This document shows positions 1-5,579 of a DNA stretch of 5,579 bases, piece after piece (the stretch's first letter is position 1; each line of letters starts with the position of its first letter). The notes under the pieces were generated by a model, which worked only from the letters and a program-made list of their open reading frames with translations, ran no database searches and had not been told where the DNA came from. A program made the position numbers and the translations under genes. Origin of the DNA: Candidatus Latescibacterota bacterium (GTDB lineage: Bacteria; JAAXHH01; JABIQT01); the NCBI GenBank assembly GCA_018667995.1, contig JABIQT010000407.1, positions 1 to 5,579 on the forward strand. Direction: 5' to 3'.

Positions 1-408
1 GAACCATCTCCGCAATGGGGCGAGTATAAGGGGCTGGAAGGCTGGACTGCGAAGATCAATATCCTCAGGGCATGCGTCGGCTTGCACGATGCGTTTCAGG
101 CCGGTCAGCCGCTCTCATTTGGGGGGGTGGCCGTTAAGTCATCGGAGGTATTTGTTGTTGGTAAATACGCCGAAGTTCATCAATGGCCTGACTTTCCAGA
201 TGAGGGAATACGTTTCTACTTCGATGATGCAAAATGGAGCTATTTGACCGTGCGGCCATCGGGAACCTCTCAATGCCTCCGATTTCATCTACAACTGAAG
301 GCCGAAGACGTGGATGCCAACAATCTGATTTCGAAGAAGAAAGAGGCGAACAGCCTCGCCCGCTCCATAGTCTCAGACATCCGAAGCAAGGTCAACGCCG
401 GGGATTGA
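1..408 (+). CDS. Phosphoglucomutase/phosphomannomutase family protein, C-terminal fragment
   Basis: The reading frame is open from base 1 to the TGA at 406-408, giving 135 residues of a gene that begins outside the window. The TTG at base 82 is not the true start, because the frame continues upstream without a stop. The last ~75 residues look like domain 4 of alpha-D-phosphohexomutases: a strand (IRFYFDD), then V-RPSGT at residues 84-89 (the sugar-phosphate binding loop), then LRFHLQ, then a closing helix rich in Lys and Arg. Enzymes of this family move phosphate between C1 and C6 of glucose, mannose or glucosamine in the cytoplasm, through a phosphoserine in domain 1, which is not visible here. 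The usual RPSGTEP is RPSGTSQ, so substrate and subfamily cannot be named. The gene converges on the isomerase gene and ends 16 nt before a strong hairpin terminator. Family assignment is fairly sure; activity is not. Confidence 0.72.
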   Translation, partial: EPSPQWGEYKGLEGWTAKINILRACVGLHDAFQAGQPLSFGGVAVKSSEVFVVGKYAEVHQWPDFPDEGIRFYFDDAKWSYLTVRPSGTSQCLRFHLQLKAEDVDANNLISKKKEANSLARSIVSDIRSKVNAGD

Positions 409-424
409 GTTTGTCCATTGTACT

Positions 425-473
425 CTGAATAGAAAAGGGCACATCATCTTCTGATGTGCCCTTTTCTATTCAG
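425..473. terminator. Bidirectional intrinsic terminator between convergent genes
   Basis: Bases 425-446 and 452-473 are perfect reverse complements (22 bp) around a 5-nt loop, TCTTC. The inner part of the stem is GC-rich (GGGCACATCA), and the outer part supplies an A-tract on one side and CCCTTTTCTATT on the other. Either strand therefore transcribes a GC-rich hairpin followed by a U-rich stretch. It lies 16 nt after the phosphohexomutase stop and 30 nt past the isomerase stop on the minus strand, so it can end both transcripts. Symmetry, position and base composition all agree; termination itself is inferred. Confidence 0.9.
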
Positions 474-503
474 CCCATTTTCATTGCTATACATGGAAGC
501 AGT

Positions 504-2321
504 TTAGAACGTGAAGAACTCGCTCAAGCGATCCACGATTTCTGCTCGCCCCTTCAACTCGGCGAGCCAGTCAGCATATAGCTGATTCTGTTCCTGGGCC
601 AGCATCTGCTGCTTCAAAATATCCTTCTGTGTTTCAAATAAATCCTCATCGATTGGAAGCTTCTCTACCAGTTCAATCAGGTAATACCCGCGACCGCCTT
701 CGATGACATCACTTGCAGCACCCTCGGTATCCAATGAAAATGCAGCGCTCATGAAATCGAGGTCCTGACCTATTCCCGGGATGAATCCCATGCGGGCAAA
801 GGCCTCCGGCTCTTCGATGAGATCAGCATCAGTTCCCGTTAACATCGCAAGTCCATTCCCACCCGTGCGTGATTTAATAGCTTCAGCGCTCTGCTTTGCG
901 AGCAGCTTTCGTTTTTCAGTGTTTACAAGCAACCGAACTTGCGTCGCTACCTCGTCCAGTGCCTGAACGCCCTCACGCTTCCGCTCCGACACATTCAGAA
1001 TGTGGTAACCGGAATCATTCTCGAGCACTTCACTGTAAGCACCTACATTTTCGTTCGCAGAGAATGAGGCCGCTCCGAGCAGATACCCGATACGCGGGAT
1101 GAATCCGTCATCTCGCTGTGCGAAAAGGCCCGTATCGAGTACTTCAAGGCTATCACTGGCTGTGCTCGCCGATGCGGCATCAAGTCCGCTTTCCCGGGCA
1201 ATCTGCAACAGGCTTGTGGCCTTGGCGTCGAGATCACGCAACGTCTGTTGACCGACCGCAGTTTTGAGGAGGATATGTCGCGCCCGCACTTGCGGCTCGT
1301 TGTTCTCGCTTTTCTTTTCTTCGACCTTGATTATGTGCCAGCCGAACATGGATTTTACTGGTGGCGCAATTGTACCCGCGGAGGTTGCGAATGCGACCTC
1401 TTCGAATTCCTTAACCATCATGCCCGCCCCAAAGAATCCAAGGTCTCCCCCGTTCTCCGCTGAGCCGTCTTCAGAGAAATCTCGGGCGAGTTGCTCAAAA
1501 TCCTCACCATCGGTCAAGCGTTTGTAGAGATCGTTGATCTGACGTTCAGTACGCTGCTCGTCCGCTGTCGAAGGCGCCTTATCCAATTTGATATAGGTGA
1601 CTCTGGTCCGGGCTTCCTGCTGGAAATCTGCTTGGTGGCTATCGTAGTAAGTCTGAACCTCCTCCTCGGCTACTTCCATAGAATCTGCTGGAATATCATT
1701 GGGGCCGAAGAAGAGGTATTTGACTTTTATCTTCTCATTCTGAGCGATGTAGGAGTTTTTGACCTCAAGGTCAGTGATTCGGGCAGCTGACATGACCCGG
1801 TCAATCAATTTCTGTTGCGGCAGCAGGGCCCGGAATTGGGCCTCCAAGAGCTCCCATCCCTGGACATTCGGATTGTTGAGTGCCGCCAGGTACTTGGCTC
1901 TATCAAATGTACCATCCGTTTGGAACATCTCTTGTTGCTGGATGAATTCAGGGGGATTCTCCCTGATAGCCTCGATGAGTTCCGCATCAGATACGGTAAT
2001 CTCATTCTTGACGACTTCCTGTTGAAGCAACATGAAACTCACACGCCGGTCCCAAACCTGTCGGACCAGTCTGCGCGTAGTAAACTCGTCAACTTCTCCT
2101 CCACGCTGCTGCCGTTCGAGTTCTACGAGCTGATCATACTCAGCCTTGAGGTCGTCGTATCGGATGCCCTGACCATTTACCTCGCCTACATTGCTTTGGG
2201 CGGTCACGTTACTACCGGCATAATCCATTCCCCATTCGAGAAAAATCAAAGCCCCGAACGAAACAAGCAGTAGGATCATGACGTACTTAGTGCTTTCCCT
2301 TAGTGATTTCATCAAGCCCAT
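504..2321 (-). CDS. Membrane-anchored PpiD/SurA-like peptidyl-prolyl cis-trans isomerase
   Basis: This 605-residue protein resembles PpiD, an inner-membrane-anchored periplasmic chaperone and prolyl isomerase that helps fold exported proteins. A short basic N-terminus (KSLREST, residues 5-11) precedes one hydrophobic helix (about 13-30) acting as an uncleaved anchor, so the rest should be periplasmic. Residues 40-200 match a SurA/PpiD-type chaperone region (EVNGQGI, charged helices, DGTFDRAKY near 136-144). Residues about 237-335 form a parvulin module with FEQLARDFSED, GGDLGFF and FGWHIIKVEE. A second module starts at RARHILLK (347-353) and ends near GYHILNVSERK, with a poorly conserved middle. 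A third partial copy lies at about 505-554. The start is bounded by an in-frame TAA three codons upstream. GGAG lies 11 nt before this ATG, so M4 is possible as an alternative. It is transcribed divergently from rpmE. Whether the parvulin modules are catalytic is unknown. I leave the symbol empty because ppiD orthology is not shown. Confidence 0.9.
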   Translation of the reverse strand: MGLMKSLRESTKYVMILLLVSFGALIFLEWGMDYAGSNVTAQSNVGEVNGQGIRYDDLKAEYDQLVELERQQRGGEVDEFTTRRLVRQVWDRRVSFMLLQQEVVKNEITVSDAELIEAIRENPPEFIQQQEMFQTDGTFDRAKYLAALNNPNVQGWELLEAQFRALLPQQKLIDRVMSAARITDLEVKNSYIAQNEKIKVKYLFFGPNDIPADSMEVAEEEVQTYYDSHQADFQQEARTRVTYIKLDKAPSTADEQRTERQINDLYKRLTDGEDFEQLARDFSEDGSAENGGDLGFFGAGMMVKEFEEVAFATSAGTIAPPVKSMFGWHIIKVEEKKSENNEPQVRARHILLKTAVGQQTLRDLDAKATSLLQIARESGLDAASASTASDSLEVLDTGLFAQRDDGFIPRIGYLLGAASFSANENVGAYSEVLENDSGYHILNVSERKREGVQALDEVATQVRLLVNTEKRKLLAKQSAEAIKSRTGGNGLAMLTGTDADLIEEPEAFARMGFIPGIGQDLDFMSAAFSLDTEGAASDVIEGGRGYYLIELVEKLPIDEDLFETQKDILKQQMLAQEQNQLYADWLAELKGRAEIVDRLSEFFTF

Positions 2322-2412
2322 CTTCGATTAAACTCCTTCAGCAAAAAGACGAATACTCTTGGCAAAGTCTTATTTATGTACGCGGGTGTCATTAAGAAGT
2401 AAAAATCACGTA

Positions 2413-2441
2413 AATATATATTCATTAATATAAGCACGCAA
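2413..2441 (-). promoter_or_regulatory. Candidate sigma70-type promoter for the isomerase gene
   Basis: On the minus strand TTGCGT (2441-2436) is followed after 17 nt by TATATT (2418-2413), a 5/6 match to the -10 consensus; the -35 matches mainly in its TTG. Transcription would begin near 2406, giving a leader of about 85 nt before the start at 2321. The area is very AT-rich, so chance matches are likely, and this is only a plausible assignment. Confidence 0.4.
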
Positions 2442-2482
2442 TCAGTTTTGTTTGGGTACTCCCATTAGGTGCCAAAAGGGAC

Positions 2483-2511
2483 TTGACAGCTATGAGGTCA
2501 GGATCTATGTT
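2483..2511 (+). promoter_or_regulatory. Candidate sigma70-type promoter for the rpmE-prfA-prmC-proC cluster
   Basis: A perfect -35 consensus TTGACA (2483-2488) is followed, after exactly 17 nt, by TATGTT (2506-2511), a 4/6 match that includes the key TA and final T of the -10 box. Transcription would start near 2518, leaving a leader of about 93 nt before the rpmE ATG. This is the best promoter-like sequence in the gap and lies where the cluster needs one. The assignment assumes an ordinary housekeeping sigma factor. Confidence 0.6.
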
Positions 2512-2570
2512 TAGCACTCTGTAGTTTTGAGCTTATTATGGCTAAATTGATCAATCACACATGGTTAGTC

Positions 2571-2587
2571 GGCTCGGAAATCGGGCC
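2571..2587 (+). promoter_or_regulatory. Leader hairpin just upstream of the rpmE ribosome binding site
   Basis: GGCTCG (2571-2576) can pair with CGGGCC (2582-2587) around a GAAAT loop, giving six pairs including one G-U. The hairpin ends about 10 nt before the Shine-Dalgarno AAGAGGAG (2597-2604). No U-tract follows, so it is not a terminator. Ribosomal protein leaders often carry structures bound by their own product, and bL31 autoregulation is known in E. coli; a similar role here is only inference from position. Confidence 0.35.
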
Positions 2588-2596
2588 CAGCGAATT

Positions 2597-2604
2597 AAGA
2601 GGAG
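2597..2604 (+). promoter_or_regulatory. Ribosome binding site of rpmE
   Basis: AAGAGGAG ends 6 nt before the ATG at 2611. It is a strong Shine-Dalgarno match and fixes the rpmE start, in line with efficient translation of a ribosomal protein. Confidence 0.85.
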
Positions 2605-2610
2605 TTTACC

Positions 2611-2874
2611 ATGAAGGACGGAATCCATCCGGACTATAATCTCATTTCGGTTACATGCTCTTGCGGGAATACTTTCGAGACCAGATCTACCACCGGTGAG
2701 ATTCGTGTTGAAATCTGCTCCAATTGTCATCCTTTCTATACTGGGAAGCAGAAGATACTCGATGCCGCAGGGCGTGTAGAAAGGTACAACCAGCGATACG
2801 GCATCAAGTCAGAGGATCCGGTTGAAGAATCAGGTGAGGCCGAAGTGGCAGAAGAGACGCCCGTAGCAGAATAG
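2611..2874 (+). CDS. rpmE: 50S ribosomal protein bL31, zinc-binding form
   Basis: This encodes an 87-residue bL31, a small protein of the large ribosomal subunit at the bridge to the 30S head. The family pattern is clear: MK-GIHP-Y at the start, then C16-x-C18, C36-x-x-C39, HPFYTGKQ (40-47) and a basic [11 protein letters not shown] (54-64). All four cysteines are present, so it is the zinc-binding (C+) type rather than the Cys-free paralogue made under zinc starvation. No Zur-like operator was recognised. Residues about 68-87 form an acidic tail (Glu-rich, ending ETPVAE) beyond the usual length of about 70. The start is set by AAGAGGAG 6 nt upstream. It leads a same-strand cluster, with prfA starting 48 nt after its stop. 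Confidence 0.97.
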   Translation: MKDGIHPDYNLISVTCSCGNTFETRSTTGEIRVEICSNCHPFYTGKQKILDAAGRVERYNQRYGIKSEDPVEESGEAEVAEETPVAE

Positions 2875-2879
2875 GTCGA

Positions 2880-2905
2880 GTAGTTTCCCTTGAACTAGAA
2901 ACTAC
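2880..2905 (+). promoter_or_regulatory. Hairpin in the rpmE-prfA gap
   Basis: GTAGTTTC (2880-2887) and GAAACTAC (2898-2905) form a perfect 8-bp stem around a 10-nt loop. It starts 5 nt after the rpmE stop and ends 7 nt before the prfA Shine-Dalgarno. No U-run follows, so it is a weak terminator candidate at most. It could be an RNA processing or stability element that separates rpmE and prfA expression. A competing shorter stem, TAGTT (2881-2885) with AACTA (2893-2897), is also possible. Confidence 0.4.
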
Positions 2906-2922
2906 GCCAGGTGGTGAGATAA

Positions 2923-4014
2923 ATGCTTCTTGAACGACTCCAGCAGCTGGCGGATCGATATGCAGAGCTGAATACACTGCTATCAGATCCGGCAGTTGCT
3001 AAAGATCAAGACAAGCTGAAGGTGTACGGAAAAGAGTATCATGAACTGACAGCCATTATGGCTCATTTTCAATCCTACCAGTCTACCCTAGAGAATATTC
3101 ATTCCACGCAGGAAGCCATCGACGATCCGGATACGGACGCCGAGCTCCTCGAGCTAGCCCAGGAAGAGCTTGAGTTGCTCCAGGCTGAGAAGGATCGTAT
3201 GGAACAGATCCTTCAGAAGCTCTTGATTCCAAAAGATCCAGAGGATTCAAAGGACGTGATCTGCGAAATCCGCGCTGGTAGCGGTGGCGACGAGGCGGGT
3301 ATCTTCGCCGGTGAACTCTATAGAATGTATAGCAGATTCGCCGAAATGCACGGTTGGAAGACGGACGTCATGAACTCAAACGCCACTGAAAAGGGTGGGT
3401 TCAAGGAAATTGTGTTTGCGGTCACCGGGCAGGATGTTTTTGGTACACTGAAACACGAGAGCGGTGTGCACCGAGTCCAGCGTGTGCCTGTAACGGAAAC
3501 CCAGGGAAGAGTCCACACATCTGCAGCCTCCGTCATCGTCATGCCCGAGGCCGAGGATGTAGACATAGCCATCGATCCGAATGAGCTGAAGATTGACGTT
3601 TACAGATCGTCCGGTCCTGGTGGTCAGAGCGTGAATACCACGGATTCCGCAGTGAGAATTACGCATAATCCAACGGGGCTGGTTGTTACATGTCAGGATG
3701 AGAAATCCCAGCATAAGAACAAGGCAAAAGCCCTGAAGGTTCTGCGTGCCCGCCTGTTTGATATCGCTAAGCTCGAGCAGCAGGAAAAAATGTCGGATGC
3801 ACGGCGTACTCAAGTCCGGACGGGTGATCGCAGTGAGAAGATAAGAACCTACAATTTTCCCCAAGGGCGTGTAACAGACCATCGCATCGGACTGACGCTA
3901 TATAAACTGGACCGCTTTATGGAGGGAGAGATCCACGAGGTTGTTCAGGGGCTCTCAGAGGCCGAGCTGGCAGAGAAGATGAGCATCGTCGTTGGCGAAG
4001 ATGCCGCCGGCTGA
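2923..4014 (+). CDS. prfA: Peptide chain release factor 1 (RF1)
   Basis: RF1 recognises UAA and UAG stop codons on the ribosome and triggers hydrolysis of peptidyl-tRNA. The 363-residue length is normal for the family. The N-terminal ~95 residues are helical and acidic (domain 1). Then come [19 protein letters not shown] in the core domain, [14 protein letters not shown] with the codon-reading tripeptide PVT at 189-191 (RF1 type; RF2 has SPF), and GPGGQSVN with the catalytic GGQ at 233-235. The C-terminal part carries [23 protein letters not shown] and GGQ separate it from RF2 and from the short rescue factors that lack a codon-reading domain. ATG is preceded by GGTGAG (2913-2918) 4 nt upstream. 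It lies in line with prmC, whose product modifies Gln235. Confidence 0.98.
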   Translation: MLLERLQQLADRYAELNTLLSDPAVAKDQDKLKVYGKEYHELTAIMAHFQSYQSTLENIHSTQEAIDDPDTDAELLELAQEELELLQAEKDRMEQILQKLLIPKDPEDSKDVICEIRAGSGGDEAGIFAGELYRMYSRFAEMHGWKTDVMNSNATEKGGFKEIVFAVTGQDVFGTLKHESGVHRVQRVPVTETQGRVHTSAASVIVMPEAEDVDIAIDPNELKIDVYRSSGPGGQSVNTTDSAVRITHNPTGLVVTCQDEKSQHKNKAKALKVLRARLFDIAKLEQQEKMSDARRTQVRTGDRSEKIRTYNFPQGRVTDHRIGLTLYKLDRFMEGEIHEVVQGLSEAELAEKMSIVVGEDAAG

Positions 4015-4043
4015 GCCTCGCATTACTGGCGATCTCCTGACCC

Positions 4044-5003
4044 ATGTCCCATTTTGATCTGGAAGCCCCTGCGAACATCCTCGAGTCTGTCAAATGGGCG
4101 ACAAGACGGTTTGAAATAGGACGCGTATCATACCCGCGGCTCCATGCAGAAATTCTCCTGAGCTCGATCCTCAAATGTGCCAGAATTGACCTCTATGTAA
4201 GGTTCGATCAGCTTTTGGATGCTGGCGACCGAGATGCATATTTTGGCCATGTTTCACGCCACATGGCTGGAGAGCCGGTTCAATATATTGTCGGGAGCAC
4301 GGAGTTTTACTCTTTAACGTTTGAAGTCAGTCCCTCCGTACTCATACCACGCCCTGAAACGGAAATCCTGGTCGAGTACGCTCTGAGTTACCTGGATCGA
4401 GTACCCGAAGTTATAGATCCGGCCGGTATCCAAGAGTGCCAGCTGGACTTCTTCACAGATGATGCCCGTAAGGCAAACGATCTCCAGGTGGTTGACATTG
4501 GAGTGGGGTCCGGTACAATCGGTTTGAGTCTGGCATGTTTGAATTCTGGCATTCGGTTGACGGGGACGGATGTATCAGAAGAGGCCTTGTTGGTTGCGGG
4601 ACGCAACGCCCTTGCATTGGGCGTTGACAATCGGGTGACACTTCTCCATGGCTCATGCTGTGGACCGCTAGCCGAGATGGGTCTGTTGGAGTCAGTTGAC
4701 CTGCTTGTGTCGAACCCTCCCTATGTGCGTACTGTGGATATCTCCGACTTACCAGACGAAATACAGAGTTTCGAGCCTATCGTGGCACTTGATGGTGGCG
4801 AGGATGGATTGCACTGGTACAGGCAGATCATCGAAGAGGCAAAACCCTTTCTACGTCCCGATGGAGCACTGATGTTGGAGATCGGTGCCGATCAGGCTCA
4901 AGAAGTGACATCCATTTTCGGGACTTCAGGGGGGTATCGTGACCTCAGGATCAAACAGGATTATAATGGACTAGACCGCGTGGTATTGGCCACCAGGGCT
5001 TAG
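4044..5003 (+). CDS. prmC: Peptide chain release factor N5-glutamine methyltransferase
   Basis: PrmC (HemK) transfers a methyl group from S-adenosylmethionine to the GGQ glutamine of RF1 and RF2, raising release efficiency. The N-terminal helical domain (about 1-90) contains RLHAEILLS and GEPVQYIVGSTEFY. The linker motif IPRPETE is at 101-107. The Rossmann-type methyltransferase domain has motif I VDIGVGSG (150-157), GTDVSEEAL, and NPPY at 224-227, which binds the target glutamine. Its 319 residues exceed the usual 280-290; roughly 25 extra residues (about 121-146) lie between the linker and motif I. An in-frame TGA (4038-4040) two codons upstream makes this ATG the earliest start, but no good Shine-Dalgarno precedes it, so translation may depend on ribosomes finishing prfA 29 nt upstream. 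A proC gene follows after 29 nt. Confidence 0.96.
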   Translation: MSHFDLEAPANILESVKWATRRFEIGRVSYPRLHAEILLSSILKCARIDLYVRFDQLLDAGDRDAYFGHVSRHMAGEPVQYIVGSTEFYSLTFEVSPSVLIPRPETEILVEYALSYLDRVPEVIDPAGIQECQLDFFTDDARKANDLQVVDIGVGSGTIGLSLACLNSGIRLTGTDVSEEALLVAGRNALALGVDNRVTLLHGSCCGPLAEMGLLESVDLLVSNPPYVRTVDISDLPDEIQSFEPIVALDGGEDGLHWYRQIIEEAKPFLRPDGALMLEIGADQAQEVTSIFGTSGGYRDLRIKQDYNGLDRVVLATRA

Positions 5004-5016
5004 GCAAGCGAGAGTC

Positions 5017-5024
5017 AAGAAAGG
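5017..5024 (+). promoter_or_regulatory. Ribosome binding site of proC
   Basis: AAGAAAGG lies 8 nt before the ATG at 5033. It supports that start for a gene whose 3' end is outside the window. Confidence 0.65.
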
Positions 5025-5032
5025 CTATAGAT

Positions 5033-5579
5033 ATGATTAGCGATAAGAAGGTGTTGATTGTTGGCGCAGGCAATATGGGCAGCGCTTTGCTCGGTGGAAT
5101 TCGACGCGCAGAGCTGGTGCCCGCCTCCCATATCACCATAACGGGCTTGAGAGAAGACTACCTCAAAGCACTGGCTGAGAAGTGGTCTGTTAATTGGTCC
5201 ACGGATAATAGCGCCTCGGTTCCTGATGCTGATATTATCGTACTGTGCGTCAAACCTCAGATGCTTGGGAATGTACTCAACTCAATATCGGATGAGCTTC
5301 AGTCCCACCAGCTTCTTATATCAATTGCGGCAGGTGTGGCCACGGATTACGTGAATCGACAAATAACGACTGAGAATCCGGTGATTCGCGTAATGCCAAA
5401 TATCGCCTCGCTTGTCGATGAGGGGGCTGCCGCCATAAGCTTGGGACAGTTTGCAGGCAAGGAGCACGAAGAGATTGCCTCACATATATTCAAGGCGGTT
5501 GGCCGTGTGGTCACTGTAAAGGAGAACCTCCTGGATGCCGTGACGGGATTGAGTGGTAGCGGCCCGGCCTATATCTATA
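5033..5579 (+). CDS. proC: Pyrroline-5-carboxylate reductase, N-terminal part (cut by window end)
   Basis: ProC reduces 1-pyrroline-5-carboxylate to L-proline with NAD(P)H, the last step of proline synthesis in the cytoplasm. The frame stays open for 182 codons plus one base to the window end, about two thirds of a normal ~270-residue enzyme. The N-terminus is a Rossmann fold: VLIVGAGNMGSALLGGI with G11-x-G13-x-x-G16. VLCVKPQ follows (VKPQ at 73-76), then SIAAGV and IRVMPNIASLVDEGA. The family signature GLSGSGPAY is at 172-180, at the start of the C-terminal dimerisation and substrate-binding domain. MPN followed by this signature separates it from general 6-phosphogluconate-dehydrogenase-like proteins. 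The start fits an upstream AAGAAAGG. It sits 29 nt after prmC with no terminator between, so co-transcription is likely although no biochemical link is known. Confidence 0.95.
   Translation, partial: MISDKKVLIVGAGNMGSALLGGIRRAELVPASHITITGLREDYLKALAEKWSVNWSTDNSASVPDADIIVLCVKPQMLGNVLNSISDELQSHQLLISIAAGVATDYVNRQITTENPVIRVMPNIASLVDEGAAAISLGQFAGKEHEEIASHIFKAVGRVVTVKENLLDAVTGLSGSGPAYIY

Larger units (their letters stand above)
2322..2610. other. Divergent intergenic region
   Basis: These 289 bases separate the minus-strand isomerase gene from plus-strand rpmE. They hold an AT-rich core (about 2405-2435) with a short inverted repeat, TATATT-CATT-AATATA (2417-2432), a candidate promoter in each direction, and the rpmE leader. 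I see no tRNA, known riboswitch or clear protein gene here, apart from a possible 33-codon leader ORF at 2538-2639 that runs into rpmE. Confidence 0.75.

Noticed and set aside
82-408. Stand-alone 108-residue gene starting at TTG 82
   Set aside because: The same frame continues without a stop to base 1 and the protein matches only the end of a larger enzyme, so the start is an artefact of the window edge.
1815-2273. 152-codon open frame on the plus strand inside the isomerase gene
   Set aside because: It is antisense to a well-supported gene, with no ribosome binding site or family motif recognised.
2322-2610. Zur operator or a tRNA/small RNA gene in the divergent gap
   Set aside because: No recognisable Zur-type palindrome, cloverleaf or promoter-terminator pair was found; the rpmE product is the zinc-binding form, which is not the one usually Zur-repressed.
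2880-2905. Intrinsic terminator after rpmE
   Set aside because: The stem is perfect, but the loop is long and the sequence after it (GCCAGGTGG) has no U-tract, so it is kept only as a hairpin.
3376-3882. 168-codon open frame on the minus strand inside prfA
   Set aside because: It lies wholly opposite a certain RF1 gene, and its translation resembles no family I know. It is a shadow of the coding strand's codon pattern.
1-5579. Mobile element, CRISPR array, defence island or other accessory system
   Set aside because: No transposase, integrase, direct repeat array, attachment site or orphan gene was seen. All genes belong to core families.

Overview
The window holds a bacterial chromosomal segment with ordinary housekeeping content. 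It is tightly packed, looks close to 50% G+C by eye, and uses ATG starts, mostly with Shine-Dalgarno sites. The genes are conserved across bacteria. The membrane-anchored PpiD/SurA-like isomerase (short basic N-terminus, one transmembrane helix, then periplasmic chaperone and parvulin modules) implies a Gram-negative cell with a periplasm. Its N-terminal style and the rpmE-prfA-prmC order resemble Gemmatimonadota/Latescibacterota or other FCB-group relatives. That placement is an impression from memory, not a result; the phylum is not fixed by the sequence.

Layout: (1) 1-408, plus strand, is the 3' end of an alpha-D-phosphohexomutase (phosphoglucomutase/phosphomannomutase family). (2) 425-473 is a perfect 22-bp inverted repeat between two convergent genes, read as a bidirectional intrinsic terminator. 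(3) 504-2321, minus strand, is a 605-residue PpiD/SurA-like peptidyl-prolyl isomerase with up to three parvulin-like modules. (4) 2322-2610 is a divergent, AT-rich intergenic region with a candidate promoter in each direction and a short structured leader before rpmE. (5) 2611-5579, plus strand, is a cluster of rpmE (ribosomal protein bL31), prfA (release factor 1), prmC (release factor glutamine methyltransferase) and proC (pyrroline-5-carboxylate reductase, cut by the window end). Gaps are 48, 29 and 29 nt, with no convincing terminator inside.

How they work together: prfA and prmC form a functional pair. PrmC methylates the glutamine of the RF1 GGQ motif, which is needed for full peptide-release activity. 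With bL31 they form a translation block, and proC appears to be a metabolic passenger in the same transcript. The isomerase serves envelope protein folding and is transcribed away from this block.

I looked for an undescribed system and did not find one: there is no mobile element, CRISPR, defence module, tRNA/rRNA or orphan gene. The points worth a second look are small: the rpmE leader (hairpin and overlapping 33-codon upstream ORF), a hairpin in the rpmE-prfA gap, extra residues before the PrmC methyltransferase domain, the repeated parvulin modules, and a changed phosphate-binding loop in the phosphohexomutase.
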